Shown in pieces: positions 14,766 through 23,525 of a DNA stretch of 64,000 nucleotides. The position numbers and the translations under genes were made by a program. The stretch covers positions 62,001-126,000 of the forward strand of contig NZ_WMEA01000008.1 of assembly GCF_021735925.1 (NCBI RefSeq). The letters are read 5' to 3'. The notes under the pieces were generated by a model. That model ran no database searches. It was given only the letters and a program-made list of their open reading frames with translations, and was not told the origin of the DNA. Source of the DNA: Loktanella sp. M215. GTDB taxonomy: Bacteria > Pseudomonadota > Alphaproteobacteria > Rhodobacterales > Rhodobacteraceae. Positions within the stretch are counted from its first letter, which is position 1. Each line of letters starts with the position of its first letter.

Positions 14766-16654
14766 AGACCTCTATCGCCACAGTCTGTCTTGCGGGCGAT
14801 CTGCGCGAGAAGCTTGCGGCTATTTCGGCCGCCGGATTTGATGGAATCGAGATCTTCGAGCAGGACTTCATCGCCTTCGACGGCGGCCCGCGTGAGGTCG
14901 GCGCGATGGTGCGCGACCACGGGCTGGAGATCACGTTGTTCCAGCCCTTCCGCGATTTCGAAGGCTTGCCGGAACCGCTGCGCGGCCGCGCCTTTGACCG
15001 GATGGAACGCAAGTTTGACCTGATGCAGGACCTGGGCACCGATCTGGTGCTGGTCTGCTCGTCCGTTCACCCCGAAGCGCTTGGCGGTATCGACCGCATG
15101 GCGGCTGATTTCGCTAAACTGGGCGACCGGGCTGCGGCGCGAGGTCTGCGCGTTGGGTTCGAGGCATTGGCTTGGGGGCGCCACGTCAGGGATCACCGCG
15201 ACGCTTGGGAGATTGTGCGCCGGGCCGACCACAAGAGTGTCGGGCTGATCCTCGACAGCTTTCACACGCTGGCGCGCAAGATAGACCCCGATACGATCCG
15301 CAGCATTCCCGGCGACAAGATATTCTTTGTTCAACTGGCGGATGCGCCGCAGATCGAGATGGACTTGTTGTATTGGTCGCGCCACTTCCGCAACATGCCG
15401 GGAGAGGGCGATCTGGACGTGCAGGGCTTCATGCGGGCGGTGGCAGCGACGGGCTATGACGGGCCGCTGAGCCTTGAGGTTTTCAACGACCAATTCCGCG
15501 GTGGCAGCCCCCGCACGATCGCCGTCGACGGGCACCGCTCCCTGGTGTTCCTGATGGATCAGGTGGCTCGGCATGAGCCGGGTATCAAGCTGACCTCGCT
15601 GCCGATGCCCGACCGAATCCGCAGCGACGGCGTGGCTTTCGTCGAATTTGCTGCGAGCGAGGCCGAGGCAGCCGCACTCGCCGCGCTGCTGCGCAGCCTC
15701 GGTTTTGCCAGGGTCGGACGGCACATCACAAAAGCAGTAGAATTGTGGCAGCAGGGCGACATCCGCATCGTGATCAATACCGAGGTCGAAGGCTTTGCTC
15801 ACTCGGCCCATATCGCGCACGGTCTGAACATCTGCGACGTGGGCCTGTCGGTAGATGACGCCGATGCGACCGTGGCGAGGGCCAAGGCGCTGGGGGCCAG
15901 TACGTTTGCGCAGCCTGTCGGACCGGGAGAGCACGACATCCCGGCGATCCGCGGGGTCGGTGGCGGTATCCTGCACTTCATCGACCGCAAAAGCGCACTG
16001 TCCGACCTGTGGCAGACGGAATTCGTCGCCGTCGCCGACGATGCCGCACCCGTCGCGGCGGGTCTGACCCGGATCGATCACATCGCTCAGACAATGAACT
16101 ACGAAGAAATGCTCACGTGGTCATTGTTCTACTTGTCCCTGTTCGACGTGGAAAAGCAGCCTGTCGTGGACGTTGTGGACCCGCATGGACTGGTCCGGTC
16201 GCAGGCGATCGCGGGACCGGACGGCGCGTTGCGGCTGACGCTGAATGGCGCGGAAACGCACCGGACGTTCGCCGGGCGCTTTATCGCGGACAGCTTCGGG
16301 TCGTCCGTGCAGCATGTCGCGTTCCAGACGCAGGACATCAGGGCGGCAGCAAAGGCGCTGGCGGCGAACGGCTTCGAGGCGCTGCAAATCCCCCAGAACT
16401 ACTATGACGACCTCGCGGCCCGGTTCGGACTGGGCGCAGCGGAGGTCGCAGAATTGCGCGCGCTGAACCTGCTCTATGACCGGGTCGGCGACGCCAGTTT
16501 TGTCCAGCTTTATTCCCGCCCCTTCGGCGACGGCATCTTTTTCGAGATTGTCGAGCGCCGGCACGGCTACATCGGCTACGGCGGTCCCAACGCCCCCTAC
16601 CGCGTCGCGGCGCAAGCGCGGCTGATGCGGTCGGTCGCAATGCCCCGCATCTGA
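14762..16654 (+). CDS. quiC: 3-dehydroshikimate dehydratase, two-domain (TIM barrel + HPPD-like VOC)
   Basis: This 630-residue protein converts 3-dehydroshikimate to protocatechuate. Residues 1-270 form an AP-endonuclease-2-type TIM barrel (AAISAAGFDGIEIFEQDFIA, VGFEALAWGRHVRDH, VGLILDSFHTLARK, FFVQLADAP, LSLEVFNDQFRGGSP), whose metal-binding Glu, Asp, His and Glu are visible. Residues from about 290 to 610 are a duplicated vicinal-oxygen-chelate domain like 4-hydroxyphenylpyruvate dioxygenase (RIDHIAQTMNYEEMLTWSLF, SSVQHVAFQTQDIRAAAKAL, IFFEIVERRHGYIGYG). This fused layout is the bacterial QuiC1 type. It is the second gene of the quinate/shikimate operon. Confidence 0.9.
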   Translation: MKTSIATVCLAGDLREKLAAISAAGFDGIEIFEQDFIAFDGGPREVGAMVRDHGLEITLFQPFRDFEGLPEPLRGRAFDRMERKFDLMQDLGTDLVLVCSSVHPEALGGIDRMAADFAKLGDRAAARGLRVGFEALAWGRHVRDHRDAWEIVRRADHKSVGLILDSFHTLARKIDPDTIRSIPGDKIFFVQLADAPQIEMDLLYWSRHFRNMPGEGDLDVQGFMRAVAATGYDGPLSLEVFNDQFRGGSPRTIAVDGHRSLVFLMDQVARHEPGIKLTSLPMPDRIRSDGVAFVEFAASEAEAAALAALLRSLGFARVGRHITKAVELWQQGDIRIVINTEVEGFAHSAHIAHGLNICDVGLSVDDADATVARAKALGASTFAQPVGPGEHDIPAIRGVGGGILHFIDRKSALSDLWQTEFVAVADDAAPVAAGLTRIDHIAQTMNYEEMLTWSLFYLSLFDVEKQPVVDVVDPHGLVRSQAIAGPDGALRLTLNGAETHRTFAGRFIADSFGSSVQHVAFQTQDIRAAAKALAANGFEALQIPQNYYDDLAARFGLGAAEVAELRALNLLYDRVGDASFVQLYSRPFGDGIFFEIVERRHGYIGYGGPNAPYRVAAQARLMRSVAMPRI

Positions 16655-16680
16655 AATTACGGATCATCAAGGAGGAGACA

Positions 16681-17670
16681 ATGATGAAAACGACACGCAG
16701 AACTACCCTCGGTCTTTTGACGGCAAGCGCCTTAGCGCTGACAGCAGGATTGCCCGCATGGGCGCAGGACAAGCCGAAGCTGCGCTTTTCGGCGGTGTTT
16801 TCCGAACAGGACATCCGCGCCGAAATGATGCAGCAGTTTCAGGCTGCCGTCGCCGACACCGCCGAGGTCGAGATGTTCTACGGCGGTAACCTTTTCAAAC
16901 AAGGCACCGAGATCATCGCGATTCAGCGCGGTAATCTTGAGATGGGCAACGTCGCCCCGCAGGACATCGCCAACCAGATTCCGGCATTCTCGATCCTGAC
17001 GTCGGCCTATCTGTTCCGCGACGCCGCCCACCTGAAGACCTTCTTCGAGAGCGACGCCGGCGCCGAGATGAAGAAGCTGGCCGAAGACCAGCTTGGCATC
17101 CACATCCTTGGGCCGACCTATTTCGGCACCCGTCAGGTCGGTCTGCGCATCGACAAGGAGATCATGACGCCAGAGGACATGAGCGGCATCAAGCTGCGGA
17201 TGCCCGGCGGCGATTCCTGGCAATTCCTTGGCGAGGCGCTGGGGGCAAACCCGACGCCGATGGCCTATGCAGAGGTCTATACCGGCCTGCAGACCGGTGC
17301 CATCGACGGGCAGGATAACCCCTATCCCAACGTCGAGAACATGAAGTTCTACGAGGTGATGAACCAGATCGTGCGCACGTCGCATCTGGTCGGCTACGAT
17401 CTGCTTGTGATCTCGAAGGCCGCTTATGACGCCATGACCGAAGAGCAGCGCACGGCCTTCGATACAGCCGCCGACGAGGCGATTGCCTGGAGCACTGCGC
17501 AGCATCTGACGCGTGAGGACGAGCTGGGTGCGTTCTTCGAGGAGAAGGGACTGAAGATCTCGACCCCCGACGTCGATGCCTTCCGCACGCATGCGCAGCA
17601 GATGTATCTGGACTCGGATATCTCGAAGGACTGGCCAGAGGGTATGCTGGACAAGATCAACGCGCTGTAA
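16681..17670 (+). CDS. TRAP transporter solute-binding protein, DctP family
   Basis: The 329-residue periplasmic protein starts after AAGGAGGAGACA and has a Tat/Sec-like signal (TTRRTTLGLLTASALALTAG ... AWAQ, cut near residue 29). The DctP fold is seen in FSAVFSEQDIRAEMMQQFQA, EMFYGGNLFKQGTEIIAIQR and the conserved arginine strand FGTRQVGLRIDKEIMTPEDM, then IKLRMPGGDSWQFLGEALGA and EVYTGLQTGAIDGQDNPYPN. It should bind an organic acid; quinate, shikimate or a dehydro form is inferred from the operon. Confidence 0.9.
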   Translation: MMKTTRRTTLGLLTASALALTAGLPAWAQDKPKLRFSAVFSEQDIRAEMMQQFQAAVADTAEVEMFYGGNLFKQGTEIIAIQRGNLEMGNVAPQDIANQIPAFSILTSAYLFRDAAHLKTFFESDAGAEMKKLAEDQLGIHILGPTYFGTRQVGLRIDKEIMTPEDMSGIKLRMPGGDSWQFLGEALGANPTPMAYAEVYTGLQTGAIDGQDNPYPNVENMKFYEVMNQIVRTSHLVGYDLLVISKAAYDAMTEEQRTAFDTAADEAIAWSTAQHLTREDELGAFFEEKGLKISTPDVDAFRTHAQQMYLDSDISKDWPEGMLDKINAL

Positions 17671-17679
17671 GGTGCCGTG

Positions 17680-17707
17680 CCATGCCCGCAGCGTTTCGCG
17701 GGCATGG
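17680..17707 (+). promoter_or_regulatory. intercistronic stem-loop between dctP and dctQ
   Basis: CCATGCCCGC (17680-17689) pairs perfectly with GCGGGCATGG (17698-17707) around an 8-nt loop, nine bases after the dctP stop; CCTTTCT follows. It probably stabilises or partly terminates the message so that the binding protein exceeds the membrane subunits. Confidence 0.6.
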
Positions 17708-17731
17708 CCTTTCTGAGGGGGGAGTGCGGAA

Positions 17732-18238
17732 ATGAAACGTTCGAGGAGGGTCGGCAGCTGGTTGCACCGGCGCGCCGACGATATCGCGTCGATCATGCTG
17801 GCTGTGATGTTCATCGCGTTCATCTGTCAGGTTGTGTTCCGCTACCTGCTGAACCTGCCCGTCGGCTGGGCGTCGGAACTCTCGATCGTCATGTGGCTCT
17901 GGCTGGTTTTGTGGGGTGCGGCCTTCGTGGTGCCCGAAAAGGACGAGATCCGCTTCGATATCCTCTACACCTCGGTCAGGCCTGGCGTCCGGCGGATCAT
18001 GGTGATCCTGTCGTCGCTGGCCCTGCTGTTCCTTTACGGCTATTCGCTGCCCGCAACCTGGGACTTTGTGACCTTCATGAAGGTGACCAAGACTTCTTAC
18101 CTCGACATCCGGTATGACCACCTGTTCTCGATCTTCGTGGTCTTCGTCGTGGCCGTGCTGATCCGCTATGTCTACCTGCTGGTGCAGGCGATCCGGGGTC
18201 ATGTGCCCGACACGATGATGGACGAGGTGGAGGAATAA
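17732..18238 (+). CDS. TRAP transporter small permease, DctQ family
   Basis: A 168-residue membrane protein with four predicted helices (IASIMLAVMFIAFICQVVFR, SIVMWLWLVLWGAAFVVPEK, VILSSLALLFLYGYSLPATW, FVVFVVAVLIRYVYLLVQAI). The W-A-S-E-L and AAFVVPEKDEIRFDIL stretches are usual for DctQ. It overlaps the large permease gene by one base and forms the importer with it. ATG 17732 is preceded by GGGGGGAGTGCGG. Confidence 0.87.
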   Translation: MKRSRRVGSWLHRRADDIASIMLAVMFIAFICQVVFRYLLNLPVGWASELSIVMWLWLVLWGAAFVVPEKDEIRFDILYTSVRPGVRRIMVILSSLALLFLYGYSLPATWDFVTFMKVTKTSYLDIRYDHLFSIFVVFVVAVLIRYVYLLVQAIRGHVPDTMMDEVEE

Positions 18239-19533
18239 TGTTCGATCCCTTCACCCTGAGTGTCATTTCCATCGTCGCGCTGGCCCTGCTGGGGCTGCCC
18301 ATCGGGCACGCGATGATTTGTTCGTCGATCCTGTATTTACTGCTGGCAGGGCAGGACATGGGCATCGCGGCGGAACAGATCCTGAACGGGCTGTTCACCA
18401 GCTACATCCTGTTGGCCGTGCCGCTGTTCATTCTTGCCGCGGAGCTGATGAACTCCGGGTCCATGACCTTGCGCCTGCTGACATTCTGCAACGCCTTTGT
18501 CGGGCGGTTCAGAGGCGGGCTGGCGCTGGTCAACGTGGTGCAGTCGGTCATCTTTGCGGGCATGTCCGGGTCCGCCATCGCGGACGCCGCAGGCACCGGC
18601 AAGATGATGCAGAAGATGATGACCGAAGGGGGCAAGTATCCACCCGCATTTGCCGCCGCACTGACCGCCAGTTCCGCCGTCATCGGCCCGATTATTCCGC
18701 CCTCGATCCCTGTCGTGGTCTATGCACTGGTCTCGGACGCGTCCATCGGGTTCCTGTTTCTTGCGGGTGTCGTGCCGGGACTGCTGATGGGGTTGGCACA
18801 GGCCGGCATCATCGTGGGCACCGCGCGCCGTCGCAATTTCCCGATCGAGGATCCGGTGCCCCTGCGCGAATTGCCCGGTGTCACCTTCCGTGCCTTGCCT
18901 GCGCTGATGATGCCGGTCGTCCTGCTGGGCGGCATCTACGGCGGAGCCACCACCCCGACGGAGGCGGCAGCCGTCGCAGCCCTTTATGCGCTGCTGGTGT
19001 CGGCGTTTCTGTACCGCAGCGTTTCATTTGCATCGCTACGGGCCTCGCTGTCCGGCTCTGCCCGCACCACCGCATCCATCGGGATGCTGATCGCCGGGGC
19101 GCTAGTCTACAATTACGTCGTCACGGTCGAAAATATCCCCGCCAGCCTCAGCACCTTCCTGGCCGGGTTCGACATGACACCGGTGCAGTTCCTGCTGATG
19201 GTCAACGTGATCCTGCTGATCCTCGGCTGTCTGCTGGAGGGGACGACGATCCTGCTGGTGGTCGTGCCGGTGTTCATTCCGACAGCCAATGCGCTTGGGA
19301 TCGACATGGTGCATTTCGGGATCGTCTGTGTCGTGAACATCATGCTGGGCCTGATCACGCCGCCCTATGGCCTTCTGCTGTTCGTGATGACCACCATTTC
19401 CGGCCAGCCACTGGGTCGCATTGTGAAGGAAGTGATGCCGTTCCTGCTGGTGCTGATCGCATCGCTGGCCCTGATCACATTGGTGCCGGGCATATCGCTC
19501 TGGCTACCGCGTCTCTTTGGCTACACAGGATGA
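18238..19533 (+). CDS. TRAP transporter large permease, DctM family
   Basis: This 431-residue polytopic protein has the DctM signatures AVPLFILAAELMNSGSMTLR, VQSVIFAGMSGSAIADAAGT, GPIIPPSIPVVVYALVSDAS and ITPPYGLLLFVMTTISGQPL. It carries the sodium-coupled transport path of the TRAP importer together with DctQ and DctP. Its stop overlaps the start of the dehydroquinase gene by ATGA, so uptake and catabolism are made from one message. Confidence 0.92.
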   Translation: MFDPFTLSVISIVALALLGLPIGHAMICSSILYLLLAGQDMGIAAEQILNGLFTSYILLAVPLFILAAELMNSGSMTLRLLTFCNAFVGRFRGGLALVNVVQSVIFAGMSGSAIADAAGTGKMMQKMMTEGGKYPPAFAAALTASSAVIGPIIPPSIPVVVYALVSDASIGFLFLAGVVPGLLMGLAQAGIIVGTARRRNFPIEDPVPLRELPGVTFRALPALMMPVVLLGGIYGGATTPTEAAAVAALYALLVSAFLYRSVSFASLRASLSGSARTTASIGMLIAGALVYNYVVTVENIPASLSTFLAGFDMTPVQFLLMVNVILLILGCLLEGTTILLVVVPVFIPTANALGIDMVHFGIVCVVNIMLGLITPPYGLLLFVMTTISGQPLGRIVKEVMPFLLVLIASLALITLVPGISLWLPRLFGYTG

Positions 19534-19976
19534 CTGTCATGCGACCGATCTATGTCCTGAATGGACCGAACCTGAATCGACTCGGCCAGCGAGAGCCCGA
19601 GATCTATGGCCATACGACACTGGCCGAGGTCGAGGCGATCTGCCGCGAAGCCGCTGGCGACTGGCCGCTGGCGTTCTGGCAAAGCAATTCGGAATCCGAG
19701 CTGATCGGCTGGATTCACGAGGCGACTGACAATGGCGCGGGAATGATCATCAACCCCGCCGCCTTTACCTTCTATTCCATGGCGATCATGGATGCGCTCA
19801 AGATGTTTCCCGGTCCGCTGATCGAATTTCACATCTCGAACATCCACAAACGTGAAGAGATGTACCATCATTCGCTGGTGTCCGGGGTCGCTACCGCCGT
19901 CATGGCGGGGCTGGGGGCGCCGGGGTATCGCGCCGCCGTGCAGGAGCTGATTCGGCTGATTGAGGAAAAGACTTGA
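19530..19976 (+). CDS. aroQ: type II 3-dehydroquinate dehydratase
   Basis: The 148-residue enzyme dehydrates 3-dehydroquinate to 3-dehydroshikimate. It has IYVLNGPNLNRLGQREPEIYG with the flexible-lid arginine/tyrosine region, FWQSNSESELIGWIHEA, NPAAFTFYSMAIMDAL, and EFHISNIHKREEMYHHSLVS. The loop normally written N-P-A-x-Y-T-H-T-S has F-T-F-Y-S here, a variation to note. Start 19530 overlaps the dctM stop. It supplies QuiC with substrate from the quinate branch, completing quinate to protocatechuate within the operon. Confidence 0.9.
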   Translation: MTVMRPIYVLNGPNLNRLGQREPEIYGHTTLAEVEAICREAAGDWPLAFWQSNSESELIGWIHEATDNGAGMIINPAAFTFYSMAIMDALKMFPGPLIEFHISNIHKREEMYHHSLVSGVATAVMAGLGAPGYRAAVQELIRLIEEKT

Positions 19977-20376
19977 GGGGCAGCCTCAGCAGGCATGAAG
20001 CTCCCGCAACCGGCGCCGCCGTGGAAGCCGTTTCAAAGAAGGCGATCGAAGACCCGCTTGGGTACGATCGTAGAGCTTTCCTCACGCCAATGTACATGTG
20101 GCGAGCGCGCGTTTGCTGCCGTTCAAGGAAGGTTTCAGCGCAGTAGTGCCAGTCATGGAGGCGACTGACATCCCCAGCGGATGTGATCGCGCTGAATCAA
20201 CGGCTCGACCTCAAGTACGACAAAGGACAACTGCGCACTTTTGTTCTGAAAAGTTGGGTTTTATGGACAGTATCTTGTAATATGCAGTGCGGCGGCCCAT
20301 TCCGCCGGATTGACAGCGCGCAAGTCAGCCTTAGGAATTCTCAGTGTTGCAATTTCAATTTCGCGAGTCACATGCT
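19977..20376. other. gene-free stretch with GGACAG repeat copy B
   Basis: No open frame here has recognisable features. The stretch 20259-20287 repeats the GGACAG-containing sequence at 12339-12368. GC falls compared with the quinate operon, suggesting the joint between the operon and the following accessory block. Confidence 0.4.
20259..20287. repeat. short repeated sequence with GGACAG core, copy B
   Basis: TTTTATGGACAGTATCTTGT followed by AATATGCAG. It aligns with 12339-12368 (same order of TTTT-TGGACAG-AT-CT-GTAAT-CAG with one gap). It lies about 90 bases beyond the end of the leftward oxidoreductase gene. Confidence 0.4.
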
Positions 20377-21435
20377 TCACGGTACGATAACCACCTTTCC
20401 GAATAAGCCGCGCGCCTCGGATTTCTCCATCGCCGCCGCCACCTCGATAAGCGGGAAGGTCGCCGCGATCATCGGCTTGATTGCACCTGTCGCGAGCTGC
20501 TCCATCACCTTCGCCATATCCTCGCGGCGGCGCTGCCTCGCTACCGCCTTGCCGGTCAGCATGCCTTGCCAGAAATCGTAGAACATCGCGCGCCTGCCGT
20601 TAGGCAACGCTGACCAGAGCGAGAGTGTCGCAAGCAGCCCGAGGAACCGCGGCAACATCGCCGTCTTCTTGTCGAGGTCCGCCGCAATGCCATAGACGAC
20701 GAGGATGCCACCCTGGTCGAGCAGCCCAAAGCTCTGCCTGACGCTGCTTGGGCCCAGATGATCAAACACCGCATCAACACCGCACGGCGACAGGGCGCGC
20801 ACGCGCGCCGCGACGTCCGGGTCGGCGTAGTCGATCGGTTCGACACCAAATGCCTTGAGCGCCGCATGATGGCGCGGCGACGCCGTGCCGATCACCCTCA
20901 TGCCATCAGCAATGGCGAGCTGCGCGAGGATGGTGCCGACACCACTTGACGCGCCAAGCACCAGGGTCGTCTGACCTGGCTTGGCCTGCGCCTTGCGATA
21001 GAGCATCTGCCAGGCGGTGACGCCATTGACGATCACTGTCTCCGCATCGGCCGCTGCGACGCCCCCCGGCACCGGCACGATCTCGTCTGCTGACACCAGC
21101 ACATGGGTCGCCCAGCCGCCGGTCTTCAGAGCCGCCGCAACGCGCCGCCCGATCATCGACGGATCACCGCCTGGACCAACCTCGAGAACTTTGCCGACCA
21201 CATCGTAGCCCGGCACGAATGGAAACTTCGGCTGCATTGGGTAGCGCCCGCGCCGCATCGCTTTTTCGGCGAACGACACACCGCTCGCCTCCATGTGCAA
21301 GAGCACCTGATTGGCGCCGGGAACAGGTATGCCGACCTGGCGGACCTGCAGTCCGGACGGCGCGACAACTCCGGGGAGGACGATCTGGGTGGTCATCCGC
21401 GTTGCATCGATATCGGTTAGGTTCTTGCAGCGCAT
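20377..21435 (-). CDS. medium-chain dehydrogenase/quinone oxidoreductase
   Basis: This 352-residue MDR-superfamily NADPH-dependent reductase has FVPGYDVVGKVLEVGPGG, the dinucleotide-binding loop TLVLGASSGVGTILAQLAIA and VFDHLGPSSVRQSFGLLDQG. No zinc-ligand cluster is present, so it belongs with quinone reductases rather than zinc alcohol dehydrogenases. The start 21435 has AAGGAT 8 bases upstream; MTTQ at 21396 is possible. It follows an alpha/beta hydrolase on the same strand and both may be controlled by the divergent LysR gene. Confidence 0.82.
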   Translation of the reverse strand: MRCKNLTDIDATRMTTQIVLPGVVAPSGLQVRQVGIPVPGANQVLLHMEASGVSFAEKAMRRGRYPMQPKFPFVPGYDVVGKVLEVGPGGDPSMIGRRVAAALKTGGWATHVLVSADEIVPVPGGVAAADAETVIVNGVTAWQMLYRKAQAKPGQTTLVLGASSGVGTILAQLAIADGMRVIGTASPRHHAALKAFGVEPIDYADPDVAARVRALSPCGVDAVFDHLGPSSVRQSFGLLDQGGILVVYGIAADLDKKTAMLPRFLGLLATLSLWSALPNGRRAMFYDFWQGMLTGKAVARQRRREDMAKVMEQLATGAIKPMIAATFPLIEVAAAMEKSEARGLFGKVVIVP

Positions 21436-21511
21436 GGTTTAAATCCTTCAAGGTTTTCGTTAGCGCCGCCGCTCTCGCTGAGCGGCGGTCTGGATCAGAG
21501 GCGATGTCGCT

Positions 21512-22366
21512 TCAGGCGACGGCGCGCAGGCGGTCATTGGCGCCGTTGCTTTTCAGATCGTCCAGAAAGGACAGGAGCTTTGGTGCGACCATCTCGGGCA
21601 TTTCGGTGTGCGGATAGTGTCCGGCACCGTCGACAATAATGGTCTGTGCCCCCAGCAGGCCGGCCAGCGTCCGCGCTTCCTCGACCGCATCGCCAAAGTC
21701 CGGGTCCTTGGTACCCATGACGATCAATGCGGGAACGGTCGTCTTGGCGAGAATGGCGGCGGTATCGGCCTTGGAGAGGGAGAGCATCGCCTTCAGGGCG
21801 TCCATGCGTCCGGGCTCGCGCAGGTTCTGGGTGATCGCGGCCTTCACGGCGGCATGGTCGGCGGGCTTGACGGTCGGGAACAGGGTGTTCCAGTACATGG
21901 TCCAGAACGCGACCATCCAAGGGCCGGCAAAGCCGATCTTGAGAGACAGCTTCTGGATGAAGGAGGCTTCGAGATCGCGGACGATCGGCCCCAACAGCAC
22001 GACGCCGTTGACGTTCTCCGCTGAATCCTGTGCGGCCCAGAGGGCTGATCCTGCGGCGAAGGAGTTGCCCATGATGGTGGCCGGTCCGACACCGAGGTGC
22101 TTGAGAACGGCCACTGCGTCCCGCCCTACAGCGCGGGCAGAATAATCGCTCCACGTAGCGGAGGTTTCTCCGAAACCGCGGGCATCCATGGTGATGACGC
22201 GGTAACCGGCCTGCTGCAGAACCGGGCGGATCATCCGGTATTCCGAACGAAGATCGCCCATGCCGGGAATGGCGAGAATGGCGGGGCCGTTGCCACCGGT
22301 ATCTTCGAACGCGACACGGCCGCCTTCGGTGGTGATGAATTGCGTCTGGCTGCTGGTATTGGTCAT
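21512..22366 (-). CDS. alpha/beta hydrolase
   Basis: The 284-residue hydrolase has the nucleophile elbow IMGNSFAAGSALWAA (serine in G-N-S-F-A), acid residue in VMGTKDPDFGDAVEEA, and catalytic histidine in DGAGHYPHTEMPEM. The oxyanion region is AILAIPGMGDLRSEYRMI. The start 22366 follows AGGAGAAACC. Substrate cannot be read from the sequence; relatives hydrolyse esters, lactones or haloperoxidase-type substrates. It is divergent from a LysR regulator and upstream of an MDR reductase. Confidence 0.83.
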   Translation of the reverse strand: MTNTSSQTQFITTEGGRVAFEDTGGNGPAILAIPGMGDLRSEYRMIRPVLQQAGYRVITMDARGFGETSATWSDYSARAVGRDAVAVLKHLGVGPATIMGNSFAAGSALWAAQDSAENVNGVVLLGPIVRDLEASFIQKLSLKIGFAGPWMVAFWTMYWNTLFPTVKPADHAAVKAAITQNLREPGRMDALKAMLSLSKADTAAILAKTTVPALIVMGTKDPDFGDAVEEARTLAGLLGAQTIIVDGAGHYPHTEMPEMVAPKLLSFLDDLKSNGANDRLRAVA

Positions 22367-22416
22367 GGTCGGTTTCTCCTAGTTTGTAGACCGCTGGGCG
22401 GGGCCGCGATCTTGTG

Positions 22417-22436
22417 GTTGACCTCACCAAGGTAAC
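22417..22436. promoter_or_regulatory. candidate LysR binding site
   Basis: GTTGACCT (22417-22424) and AGGTAAC (22430-22436) form an imperfect palindrome with a T-N11-A-like spacing. It lies in the divergent intergenic region between the hydrolase gene (start 22366) and the LysR gene (start 22489), where LysR regulators bind. Confidence 0.4.
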
Positions 22437-22488
22437 TGCCGTATTTTTGAATAGTAATCGGCCAATTAACGATAAGGTCATTCCGGAA

Positions 22489-23373
22489 ATGAATAGTCTC
22501 GACTGGGCGCTGCTCCGTTCGTTCCTCGCCGTCGTCGAGGGCGGCTCGCTTTCGACCGCGGCCAGGAACATCGGCTCCACCCAGCCGACGCTGAGCCGGC
22601 ACATCCGCGAGTTGGAGACGGCACTCGGGGTGATACTCTTCACCCGATCGGCGCAAGGACTGGACCCGACACAGGCGGCACTCGGCCTCATCGAAGACGC
22701 CCGCGCCATGGGCGCGGCTGCCGAGGCCCTGAACCTGAAGGCGCAGGGTCGGTCGCAGCAGTTGCAGGGCACAGTGCGGATCACCGCGTCGGTGATCGCC
22801 GCCAATCTGATACTGCCGCCGATGCTCGCGGCGCTGCGGCAGGCCGAACCGAGCATACAGATCGAGATCGTCGCCTCAGACGCAAACCAGAATCTTCTGC
22901 GGCGTGACGCCGATATCGCCATCCGGATGGCCAAACCGACGCAGAACGCGCTGATCGCCCGCAAGCTTGGTGACACACCGCTTGGCCTGTTTGCGACGCG
23001 TGGCTACTTTGATCTGCACGGCCGGATCACGTCGAAGGACGATCTGCGATACCACGACCTGATTGGCCTCGATCGCAATGATTTTTTGGTGAGGGCCTTT
23101 TCGGCCTATGGCATCGCTCTGACGCGCGAAGAGTTCGCGATCCGGACCGACGACGTCATGATGAATTGGAATCTGCTGCTTGCCGGTGCTGGCATCGGCG
23201 TTGGTCAGCTCGTCCTCGCCAGGCGCAACGACCAACTTGAGCAGGTAGACTGCATCACGCTGAGTGCGTTGCCCGTGTGGCTGGTGATGAGCGAGGATGT
23301 CCGCAGCAATGCCCGTATCCGCCGTGTTGCCGATTTTCTATCGGCCGAGATCAGTGATCTGCTAAGCAGATAG
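22489..23373 (+). CDS. LysR family transcriptional regulator
   Basis: This 294-residue regulator starts MNSLDWALLRSFLAVVEGGS with the winged helix-turn-helix STAARNIGSTQPTLSRHIRE at residues 20-45, followed by a periplasmic-binding-like effector domain (GTVRITASVIAANLILPPML). The ATG at 22489 gives the usual LysR N-terminus; the longer frame from 22414 crosses the putative operator. It is divergent from the hydrolase/MDR pair and probably controls it. Confidence 0.87.
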   Translation: MNSLDWALLRSFLAVVEGGSLSTAARNIGSTQPTLSRHIRELETALGVILFTRSAQGLDPTQAALGLIEDARAMGAAAEALNLKAQGRSQQLQGTVRITASVIAANLILPPMLAALRQAEPSIQIEIVASDANQNLLRRDADIAIRMAKPTQNALIARKLGDTPLGLFATRGYFDLHGRITSKDDLRYHDLIGLDRNDFLVRAFSAYGIALTREEFAIRTDDVMMNWNLLLAGAGIGVGQLVLARRNDQLEQVDCITLSALPVWLVMSEDVRSNARIRRVADFLSAEISDLLSR

Positions 23374-23525
23374 CCCACGGTCGTCGCACTATAATTGCGT
23401 ATGATAGAACGGGCACACCGCGTAACACGTCCAGATATTCAACCAATGGCGAGGGCAGTGCCTCGCCAAGCAACAGCCTGACACAGTCGGAGACGGGCTT
23501 GATTGAAACTGTATGCGCGATCACC

